From positions 3,515 to 8,565 of the forward strand of contig DEIC01000032.1 of assembly GCA_002352285.1 (NCBI GenBank): DNA of 5,051 nucleotides, written 5' to 3'. The position numbers and the translations under genes are program-made. Below the pieces are notes generated by a model, which made no database searches, was not told the DNA's origin, and was given only the letters and a program-made list of their open reading frames with translations. Positions within the stretch are counted from its first letter, which is position 1. Every line of letters begins with the position of its first letter. Shown in pieces: positions 1 through 4,626 of the stretch. Origin of the DNA: Alphaproteobacteria bacterium UBA2784. Its GTDB lineage: Bacteria; Pseudomonadota; Alphaproteobacteria; Micropepsales; Micropepsaceae.

Positions 1-197
1 TGTGGAGCGATCTGCCGGCACTGCCCGCAGCAGGCGATGATTTCACGGTCACAGCGGGATGCCCGAAAACCTGGCAGGCCTGCCGCACCCGCTTTGCCAA
101 TGGCGATAACTTTCGTGGCTTTCCCTTCATGCCCGGCAATGACTGGATCGCCGTCACCCCGCGCCGCGGTGGCCGCAATGATGGCGGCAAACGCTGA
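1..197 (+). CDS. GTA gp13-like protein (DUF2163 / phage BR0599 family), C-terminal end
   Basis: This is a partial gene whose start lies before the window. The frame beginning at base 3 gives 64 residues and stops with TGA at 195-197. The visible piece has the hallmark C-terminal signature of the DUF2163/BR0599 family: a Gly-Cys-Pro-Lys-Thr-Trp stretch, a second Cys seven residues later, then Arg-Phe-Ala-Asn, Asn-Phe-Arg-Gly-Phe-Pro and Pro-Gly-Asn-Asp. In alphaproteobacterial gene transfer agents this is the gp13 (ORFg13) position, a distal-tail/hub component of the particle. The stop overlaps the next start in a TGATG arrangement, so translation is probably coupled. The next gene being an NlpC/P60 peptidase, followed by a gp15-like protein, supports GTA rather than an unrelated prophage, although a related siphophage tail module cannot be excluded from this piece alone. 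Confidence 0.88.
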   Translation, partial: WSDLPALPAAGDDFTVTAGCPKTWQACRTRFANGDNFRGFPFMPGNDWIAVTPRRGGRNDGGKR

Positions 198-631
198 TGC
201 CTTCGCGCGCTGACATCGTGGTCGCCGCTGAGAGCTGGATCGGCACGCCCTATCGCCATCAGGCGAGTTTGCGCGGCGTTGGCGCCGATTGCCTGGGTCT
301 GGTGCGTGGTGTGTGGCGTGATGTTTTTGGCGAGGAGCCGGAATCAGTGCCGCCCTATGTCGCCGACTGGGCCGAGAGCGATGGCAGCGAGACATTGGCC
401 GAGGCCGCGCGGCGCCATCTCGATGAAGTACCAGTGAAGGAAATGAGGGCGGGCGATGTGTTGCTGTTTCGCATGCGCGCGAACGGGCCCGCCAAGCACG
501 CCACCATTCATGCGGGCAGGGAAAGCATGATCCACGCGCATTCGGGACTGCACGTCTCGCGCGTGTCGATCGACCGCGCCTGGCTGCGCCGCCTTGCGTT
601 CGTGTTTCGCTTTCCGGGGTTGACGGACTGA
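197..631 (+). CDS. NlpC/P60 family cell-wall peptidase (GTA gp14-like)
   Basis: A 144-residue NlpC/P60 cysteine peptidase, expected to cleave stem peptides of peptidoglycan so that the particle tail can pass the cell wall. The N-terminal part has the usual Trp-Ile-Gly-Thr-Pro-Tyr (residues 14-19). The nucleophile is Cys32 in Gly-Ala-Asp-Cys-Leu-Gly-Leu-Val. The catalytic His is most likely His101 in His-Ala-Thr-Ile-His-Ala-Gly, and His113 in Met-Ile-His-Ala fits the third polar position, so the active site looks intact. There is no signal peptide, which suits a protein packed in a particle. The length is normal for the GTA/phage family. The ATG at 197 overlaps the upstream stop by one base and has no strong ribosome binding site, consistent with translational coupling. 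The gene sits between gp13-like and gp15-like genes, the standard GTA order. Confidence in the family is high; that it still acts in a working particle is uncertain because the next gene is truncated. Confidence 0.93.
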   Translation: MPSRADIVVAAESWIGTPYRHQASLRGVGADCLGLVRGVWRDVFGEEPESVPPYVADWAESDGSETLAEAARRHLDEVPVKEMRAGDVLLFRMRANGPAKHATIHAGRESMIHAHSGLHVSRVSIDRAWLRRLAFVFRFPGLTD

Positions 632-1653
632 ACGATGGCGACCCTTGTCCTGACCACTATCGGCTCGGCCATCGGCAATGCATTGCTGCCCAGCGGTCTT
701 TCCATTCTCGGCGCAACACTTTCGGGCGCAGCCATTGGCGGCGCCATTGGCTCGCTTGCCGGTGGCTTCATCGACAGTGCGATTGCCGGGCCACAGCGCG
801 CCAGCGGCCCGCGGCTGGGCGACATCCGCATTCAGGGATCAACCGAAGGCGCCGCCATACCGCGCGTGCGCGGCCGCGCCCGTGTGGCAGGGCAGATCAT
901 CTGGGCAGCCAACTTCAAAGAGAAGAAGAGCACTTCGACCGAAGGCGGCAAGGCGACATCGGGCGTGGAGGTGACGGAATATTCCTATTCCGCAAGTTTC
1001 GCCGTCGCGCTGTGTATGGGCGAGATTGGCGGCATTGGCCGCGTGTGGGCCGATGGCGGGCTGGCCGATCTGACCAATGCCACCATGCGCATTCACCACG
1101 GCACGCCAGATCAGGAGCCCGATCCGCTGATCGCCGCCATTGAGGGTGAGGCGCCCGCCTTCCGCAACACCGCCTATGTGGTGTTTGAGGATCTGGCGCT
1201 GGAAGCGTTTGGCAACCGCGTGCCGCAACTGAGCTTTGAAGTGTTTGCACCTGCATTGGATGGCAACACACTGGAGGCACTGGTGCGCGGGGTGGACATC
1301 ATTCCGTCGTCCGGCGAATTCGTCTATGGCACCACCATCGTCACCCGCAAGACCGGGCCGGGCGCCAGCACGCCCGAAAACATGATGAATGGCCAGCGCC
1401 GCGCCAACATGGACGTCGCGCTGGATCAGTTGCAAGCGCAATTGCCGAATGCACGCAGCGCCGCTCTGGTTGTGGCGTGGTTCGGTGATGATCTGCGTTG
1501 CGGTGAGTGCAAGATCAAACCCGGTGTCGAGATCGCGTCGAAAGAAACCAGACCCTATGCCTGGCGCGCCGGCGATGTGGGACGTGCGAGCGCGCACCTG
1601 GTCTCGCACGACGCCGATGGCCCGCTTTATGGTGGAACACCCGCCGACCGCGC

Positions 1654-1715
1654 GCCTCCGCCCGCGTGGCTTCACGCGGGGGAGGCCAGCGATGCCTTCG
1701 CATCGCGGGTGGGGG
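1654..1715 (+). repeat. Interspersed double-hairpin palindromic element, copy A
   Basis: Two hairpins in a row with 4-base loops. Stem 1 pairs 1654-1668 with 1673-1686 (one bulged G, loop GCTT at 1669-1672). Stem 2 pairs GCGATGC (1689-1695) perfectly with GCATCGC (1700-1706), loop CTTC. The element ends in GGGTGGGGG (1707-1715). It shares the blocks GCGGGGGAGG and GGGTGGGGG, in the same order and spacing, with the reverse complement of 1735-1792. Such G/C-tract double hairpins are a familiar form of dispersed intergenic element in alphaproteobacteria; that this one is dispersed genome-wide is inference, since only two copies are visible here. Confidence 0.75.
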
Positions 1716-1734
1716 AACTTGAGGAAGACAAAGA

Positions 1735-1792
1735 CCCCCACCCGGATCGCAAGAGCGATCCGACCTCCCCCGCAAGAAGTTGCGGAGGAGGT
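1735..1792 (-). repeat. Interspersed double-hairpin palindromic element, copy B (inverted)
   Basis: Same architecture as 1654-1715 read on the other strand. CCCCCACCC (1735-1743) comes first. The stem CGGATCGC (1743-1750) then pairs with GCGATCCG (1755-1762) around loop AAGA. The stem 1763-1775 pairs with 1780-1792 around loop GAAG, with one mismatch in 13 pairs. The stem sequences differ from copy A while pairing is kept on both sides, and the flanking G/C tracts are conserved, so structure rather than primary sequence appears to be preserved. The 19-base spacer 1716-1734 separates the copies, and GGGTGGGGG of copy A is exactly complementary to CCCCCACCC here, so the pair can fold into one larger structure. 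Confidence 0.75.
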
Positions 1793-1823
1793 GCAAGGCA
1801 AGCTGAGCGAGTCCGTTAGCCGC

Positions 1824-1846
1824 GTGAGGAGAGTGGCTCCTCTCAC
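1824..1846 (+). repeat. Imperfect hairpin downstream of the inverted repeat pair
   Basis: GTGAG (1824-1828) pairs with CTCAC (1842-1846), and an inner GAG (1829-1831) pairs with CTC (1837-1839), leaving a two-base bulge and a five-base loop. It lies just after the stop that closes the truncated gp15 frame and is followed by a pyrimidine-rich stretch (1851-1865) that is not a clean T-run. A weak transcription terminator for the GTA remnant is possible but not convincing. Confidence 0.35.
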
Positions 1847-1868
1847 CACAATTCTCTCTTCCCCCATT

Positions 1869-1892
1869 GCCCTGCGGATTTGCCGCAGCGGC
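1869..1892 (+). repeat. Perfect-core hairpin
   Basis: CTGCGG (1872-1877) pairs perfectly with CCGCAG (1883-1888) around loop ATTTG. The stem can extend with GCC (1869-1871) against GGC (1890-1892), leaving one bulged C. It is part of the same palindrome-rich interval and has no T-tract after it, so I treat it as another repeat-type structure rather than a terminator. Confidence 0.45.
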
Positions 1893-1897
1893 ATTGC

Positions 1898-1953
1898 GCC
1901 CCGTAAGCCGAAGACGCGCGATTGTCCCCCACGCGCGTTACGGCTTGCGGGGC
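1898..1953 (+). repeat. Large two-part hairpin upstream of the acyl-CoA dehydrogenase genes
   Basis: The outer arms 1898-1910 and 1941-1953 pair over 13 positions with a single G-T wobble at 1904/1947. After a small internal loop (1911-1913 against 1939-1940), the inner arms ACGCGCG (1914-1920) and CGCGCGT (1932-1938) pair perfectly around an 11-base loop. It ends 48 bases before the start of the next gene. It may be another dispersed element or a leader structure. Its 3' arm can also pair with downstream sequence (1963-1967). Confidence 0.6.
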
Positions 1954-2001
1954 TGCACGTGCGCCCCTAACAATGCGGAACCTGTTTGACATGGTTCCCG
2001 C

Positions 2002-3147
2002 ATGGGCGCGTTTTCCTTTGAACCCCTGACATTGCCAGACGCTGCTGAGCGCCTGCGCGCTGAAGTGCGCGCGTTTCTGGCCCGCGAAATGGCCGTCATC
2101 CCCGCCGTGATCCGCGCACAGTCGTGGAGCGGATCGGACGCGGCCTTCAGCCGCAAGCTCGGCGCGCAGGGCTGGCTGGGCATGACCTGGCCGAAGAAAT
2201 ATGGCGGCCACGAACGCTCAATGCTGGAGCGTTACGTGATGCTGGAGGAGATGCTGGCGGCAGGCGCGCCCGTTGGGGCGCACTGGATTGCTGATCGCCA
2301 GTCTGGCCCGCTGCTGTTGCGCTTTGGCAGCGAGGCGCAGCGGATGGAACATTTGCCCGCGATTGCGCGCGGCGAGCGCTTTTTCTGCATCGGGATGAGT
2401 GAGCCGGACTCGGGCTCTGACCTTGCTGCCGTGCGCAGCCGCGCGGAGAAGCAACCCGATGGCTCCTGGCGCGTGAATGGCCGCAAGCTCTGGACCTCCG
2501 GCGCGCATGTGGCGCATTGCATGATTGCGCTCTTGCGCACCTCAACCGAGTCCAAGCACGGCGGCCTTACCCAGTTTCTCATTGACATGAAAACCCCGGG
2601 CATCAGCGTGCGGCCTATCCGCGATCTGGCTGGCCATTCCCATTTTAATGAAGTGACGTTCGACAATGTGCGCCTGCCCGCGACCGCAATCATAGGGCAG
2701 GAGGGGCAGGGCTGGTCGCAGGTCACGGCCGAGCTTGCGTTTGAACGCTCGGGGCCGGAGCGATTTCTTTCCTGCTTCCGCCTGATCGCGGAAATGCTGC
2801 GCATTGCGGGCAAGAACCCCGGCGAGCGCGCGACGGCCGCCTTTGGCCGCCTTTACGCACATCTGGCAACCCTGCGCCGCATGTCGCTGTCCGTGGCGGG
2901 GCGCTTGTCGCGCGGTGAAGATCCGGCCCTTGAGGCCGCCATGGTGAAAGACCTCGGCGCGCTTTTCGAGCAGGACATCCCGCAACTCGCCCATGATCTC
3001 TTCGGCATTGCACCCGATGCGCATGGCGCACGCGACTATGAGCGCGTGCTGGCGGAGCTGACCATGGCATCTCCCTCATTCTCGCTGCGTGGTGGCACGC
3101 GCGAAATCCTGCGTGGCATCATCGCGCGCGGATTGGGCTTGAGGTAG
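2002..3147 (+). CDS. Acyl-CoA dehydrogenase, full-length FAD subunit
   Basis: A 381-residue acyl-CoA dehydrogenase, which introduces a trans-2,3 double bond into an acyl-CoA using FAD and passes electrons to ETF. Domains follow the usual order: helical N-terminal part (1-~125), beta middle domain (~126-235) with Met-Ser-Glu-Pro-Asp-Ser-Gly-Ser-Asp (132-140) and Trp-Thr-Ser-Gly-Ala (164-168), then the helical C-terminal domain. The classic C-terminal catalytic Glu of the Glu-Gly-Thr motif is replaced: residues 363-366 read Arg-Gly-Gly-Thr. Glu248, in Leu-Ala-Phe-Glu-Arg-Ser-Gly, is the likely base instead, as in isovaleryl/long-chain and heteromeric steroid-type enzymes. An in-frame stop at 1987-1989 makes ATG 2002 the first possible start; no clear ribosome binding site precedes it. 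The gene ends four bases before a second, shorter homologue, suggesting a two-subunit enzyme. The substrate is unknown; a bulky or branched CoA ester is an inference from the pairing. Confidence 0.93.
   Translation: MGAFSFEPLTLPDAAERLRAEVRAFLAREMAVIPAVIRAQSWSGSDAAFSRKLGAQGWLGMTWPKKYGGHERSMLERYVMLEEMLAAGAPVGAHWIADRQSGPLLLRFGSEAQRMEHLPAIARGERFFCIGMSEPDSGSDLAAVRSRAEKQPDGSWRVNGRKLWTSGAHVAHCMIALLRTSTESKHGGLTQFLIDMKTPGISVRPIRDLAGHSHFNEVTFDNVRLPATAIIGQEGQGWSQVTAELAFERSGPERFLSCFRLIAEMLRIAGKNPGERATAAFGRLYAHLATLRRMSLSVAGRLSRGEDPALEAAMVKDLGALFEQDIPQLAHDLFGIAPDAHGARDYERVLAELTMASPSFSLRGGTREILRGIIARGLGLR
3141..3144 (+). promoter_or_regulatory. Ribosome binding site for the second acyl-CoA dehydrogenase gene
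   Basis: GAGG lies seven bases before the ATG at 3152, inside the last codons of the upstream gene. It supports the chosen start and translation of both subunits from one message. Confidence 0.6.
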
Positions 3148-3151
3148 CGGG

Positions 3152-4132
3152 ATGGACGATACACGCGCCATTCTTGAAAACGCGGTGAACGGCCTCCTCA
3201 TGGAGGAGGTGACGCAGAAGCTGTTGCATGAAAGCGAAGAGGGCGCCTTTGCGGGCGCGCTGTGGGCCAAGCTGGAGGCGCAAGGGCTCATCGCGATCTT
3301 TGATGGGCTCGAAAATCCCTTCCTGCTGGCGGGTGCGATCATCCGTGCCTGCGGTCGCCAGGCACTGCCGCTGCCATTGCCAGAGACACTCGTCGTGCAC
3401 GCTGTGCTGCCCGACGAACTGCGCAATACGTTGGGCACAACGCCGATTGCACTTGCCGAGACCGTGGCGCGCGAGGGGAGCAGCTGGGTTTTCGGCCGCG
3501 CTGCCTTTGGCCGTCAATCGACAAATGTGCTGGGGCTTTACGATGGCACTCTGATCTTTGCGCGCAAGGCCGAGCTGGCCGGGAAGGGCGAAGCCATCGC
3601 GCGCGATCCACGTGACACGCTGCGCGCTGCCGCAGTTGAAACCGCAACGCCAAAGCATGATCTCACCGCACTGGCTGCCATGATGCGTGCAAGCCAGATG
3701 GCGGGCGCGATTGAGCGCGTGCTGGAACTGACCGTGCGCTATGCCACCGAGCGCGTGCAATTTGGCAAACCCATCGGCAACTTTCAGGCGATCCAGCAGC
3801 AGCTGGCGATACTCGCTGGCGAGTCCGCTGCCGCCACGCGCGCTGCCGATGCGGCCTGGGAAGAGGCGGATCGCGGCGGCAACGTACGCATCGCCGCAGC
3901 GATTGCCAAAGCGCGGGCAGGCGAGGCCGCGGGCAAGGCTGCGTCCATCGCGCATCAGGTGCATGGCGCCATCGGCTTCACCGCCGAGCACGTCCTTCAC
4001 CATTTCACCCGCCGCCTCTGGACGTGGCGCAGCGAATGGGGCCACGAATCGCATTGGCATGGCGAATTGGGCCGCCATGTGCTGATGCTGGGTGCGGAAG
4101 GCCTGTGGCCGGATATCGCTACACCGGCGTAA
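3152..4132 (+). CDS. Acyl-CoA dehydrogenase-like short partner subunit
   Basis: A 326-residue acyl-CoA dehydrogenase homologue, shorter than the usual 370-390 because the N-terminal and middle domains are reduced. The normal middle-domain motifs (Ser-Glu-Pro, Trp-Ile/Thr-Ser) are not recognisable. The C-terminal domain is well kept: Glu-Arg-Val-Gln-Phe-Gly-Lys-Pro-Ile (200-208), Phe-Gln-Ala-Ile-Gln (211-215) and His-Gln-Val-His-Gly-Ala-Ile-Gly-Phe-Thr (268-277), the last being the FAD-contact region. The end reads Leu-Trp-Thr-Trp-Arg-Ser-Glu-Trp-Gly (289-297) instead of a Glu-Gly-Thr catalytic loop, a form typical of the non-catalytic partner in heteromeric enzymes such as mycobacterial ChsE1-ChsE2. 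It follows the full-length subunit by four bases with its own GAGG site, so a mixed tetramer is likely. That the pair acts on steroid or side-chain CoA esters is inference; other branched acyl-CoAs are equally possible. Confidence 0.9.
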   Translation: MDDTRAILENAVNGLLMEEVTQKLLHESEEGAFAGALWAKLEAQGLIAIFDGLENPFLLAGAIIRACGRQALPLPLPETLVVHAVLPDELRNTLGTTPIALAETVAREGSSWVFGRAAFGRQSTNVLGLYDGTLIFARKAELAGKGEAIARDPRDTLRAAAVETATPKHDLTALAAMMRASQMAGAIERVLELTVRYATERVQFGKPIGNFQAIQQQLAILAGESAAATRAADAAWEEADRGGNVRIAAAIAKARAGEAAGKAASIAHQVHGAIGFTAEHVLHHFTRRLWTWRSEWGHESHWHGELGRHVLMLGAEGLWPDIATPA

Positions 4133-4134
4133 GG

Positions 4135-4168
4135 CCCCTCGCGAAACCGCCCCCCTCGCGAAGCCGCC
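4135..4168 (+). repeat. 17-bp tandem duplication after the acyl-CoA dehydrogenase operon
   Basis: Two adjacent copies of 17 bases (4135-4151 and 4152-4168) begin CCCCTCGCGAA and end CCGCC. They differ only at the 12th position (A in the first, G in the second). They start two bases after the stop codon. No function is evident; there is no T-tract, so this is not a recognisable terminator. Confidence 0.7.
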
Positions 4169-4214
4169 ATTATGAAGGTTAAGACAGACTGGATTGACTT
4201 GAACGTGTTGCCAG

Positions 4215-4231
4215 CGTTCATGACCGGTTCA
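4215..4231 (+). promoter_or_regulatory. Candidate PhoP/OmpR-type operator (hexamer-N5-hexamer direct repeat)
   Basis: CGTTCA (4215-4220) and GGTTCA (4226-4231) are direct repeats with a 5-base spacer, an 11-bp period that places both on one face of the helix. That is the standard layout of PhoP/PmrA/OmpR-family operators. The site ends 25 bases before the PepSY gene, which is followed by a response regulator of exactly that family, so autoregulation is a reasonable inference. A third, inverted copy TGAACG sits at 4200-4205 and can also form a 6-bp stem with 4215-4220. Confidence 0.5.
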
Positions 4232-4256
4232 GGCTGGGAAAGGTAGCACTGTCGCC

Positions 4257-4625
4257 ATGAAATGGGTTCTTGCACTCGCTCTGGTCTTCACCGCGCTCAC
4301 ACTGAGTCCGCAGGCGCATGCCCGCGCCGGCTCCGAAGTGGCCGGAACCGAAGACGCCGTTGACGTTCAGCCGGGCCATGCGGCGCCGGTTGTGGTCGCG
4401 CGGCGCGGAGACCGCGACGAGGCAGGCGATGTCATGCCGCTCGATCAGGTGCTCGCCAATCTGCGGGCGCGTTATTCGGGTGACATGCTGGAGGTAAAGG
4501 GCGGCGGCCGCGATGGCGATGGCCGCCCCTACCGGATCAAGTGGCTGACTGATGAGGGTGCGGTGCTCTACATCACCGTGGACGCGCGCACCGGAGAAAT
4601 CCTTTCCGTTCAGGGAGACGACTGA
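4257..4625 (+). CDS. Secreted small PepSY-domain protein
   Basis: A 122-residue protein with a clear Sec signal peptide: Met-Lys-Trp, a hydrophobic core at residues 4-16, and a likely cleavage after Ala-His-Ala (22) or Ala24. A polar linker follows (about 25-58). The C-terminal half (about 59-122) has PepSY form: a helix with Leu-Asp-Gln-Val-Leu-Ala-Asn-Leu, then strands with Tyr-Arg-Ile-Lys-Trp-Leu and Leu-Tyr-Ile-Thr-Val-Asp-Ala-Arg-Thr-Gly-Glu-Ile-Leu. The Asp-Ala-Arg-Thr-Gly-Glu-Ile turn is the most recognisable PepSY feature. It should act in the periplasm. Its stop is one base from the start of an OmpR-family response regulator. PepSY proteins next to two-component genes often modulate the sensor kinase, as proposed for FeuN beside FeuPQ in rhizobia. 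The purine-rich GGGAAAGG (4236-4243) is somewhat far from the ATG for a ribosome site, but no better start is visible. Confidence 0.85.
   Translation: MKWVLALALVFTALTLSPQAHARAGSEVAGTEDAVDVQPGHAAPVVVARRGDRDEAGDVMPLDQVLANLRARYSGDMLEVKGGGRDGDGRPYRIKWLTDEGAVLYITVDARTGEILSVQGDD
4613..4617 (+). promoter_or_regulatory. Ribosome binding site for the response regulator
   Basis: GGGAG lies nine bases before the ATG at 4627, within the end of the PepSY gene, and supports that start and co-translation of the pair. Confidence 0.6.
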
Positions 4626-4626
4626 A

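Larger units (their letters stand above)
635..1819 (+). pseudogene. Truncated GTA gp15-like tail-tip / host-specificity protein
   Basis: The ATG lies three bases after the gp14-like stop. Residues 1-~340 resemble the N-terminus of GTA gp15. There is a Gly/Ala-rich hydrophobic stretch (about 22-52), then Ile-Gln-Gly-Ser-Thr-Glu-Gly-Ala (66-73) and Gly-Arg-Ala-Arg-Val-Ala-Gly-Gln (80-87). A Tyr-Ser-Tyr-Ser-Ala-Ser-Phe-Ala segment follows (115-122), with Val-Phe-Glu-Asp-Leu (183-187), Trp-Phe-Gly-Asp-Asp-Leu-Arg-Cys (282-289) and Tyr-Gly-Gly-Thr-Pro-Ala-Asp (332-338). Full-length gp15 proteins are roughly 1,300 residues and continue into a TIM-barrel-like region and tail-hub domains; none of that follows. 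From about residue 340 (base 1654) the frame runs through palindromic repeats and encodes a charged, Pro/Arg-rich tail of 55 residues ending at TAG 1817-1819. I therefore call it a 3'-truncated gene. A stably expressed short form is possible but unlikely to assemble normally. The protein's usual role is at the tail tip/baseplate in contact with the recipient cell. Confidence 0.85.
1654..2001. other. Gene-free, palindrome-dense interval between GTA remnant and acyl-CoA dehydrogenase genes
   Basis: These 348 bases hold no gene I can support. They consist of at least five hairpins, two of them an inverted pair of one element. The final ~35 bases before the ATG at 2002 are plain sequence. I see no convincing promoter: a perfect TTGACA (1986-1991) lies too close to the start codon to serve it. 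Any gp15 3' sequence expected here is absent in all frames I read. Confidence 0.7.

Noticed and set aside
1..1653. Ordinary integrated prophage rather than a GTA
   Set aside because: The gene order and the gp13, gp14 and gp15 protein signatures fit the alphaproteobacterial GTA cluster, and no integrase, attachment site or lysis gene is visible. The upstream cluster is outside the window, so this remains a judgement.
1824..1865. Rho-independent terminator for the GTA genes
   Set aside because: The stem is bulged and the following tract is mixed C/T rather than a run of T, so it is listed only as a hairpin.
839..1894. Long open frame on the - strand (351 codons) opposite the gp15-like gene
   Set aside because: It is antisense to recognisable gp15 sequence, has no family features, and long antisense frames are expected in GC-rich DNA. 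Its composition is that of a shadow frame (His/Cys/Arg-rich).
1654..1967. CRISPR array
   Set aside because: The repeats are two inverted, diverged double hairpins plus unrelated hairpins. There is no direct repeat of constant length with unique spacers.
1389..1970. + strand open frame of 193 codons running across the gp15 end and the repeats
   Set aside because: It overlaps gp15 in another frame and then runs through hairpin sequence. The product is Arg/Pro-rich without any family signal, and the frame contains no missing gp15 sequence that would indicate a simple frameshift.
1986..1991. Perfect TTGACA -35-like hexamer
   Set aside because: It ends 10 bases before the ATG at 2002, so its -10 region would fall inside the gene, and no -10-like hexamer is present there. 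The protein alignment start favours 2002.
3119..4078. Long open frame on the - strand (319 codons) opposite the second acyl-CoA dehydrogenase gene
   Set aside because: It mirrors a well-supported coding gene on the + strand, has no recognisable motifs and spans the junction between the two acyl-CoA dehydrogenase genes.
4194..4222. TTGACT at 4194-4199 as a -35 with a -10 about 17 bases downstream
   Set aside because: The hexamer at the right distance (TTCATG, 4217-4222) is a poor -10 and overlaps the proposed operator, so I did not list a promoter.
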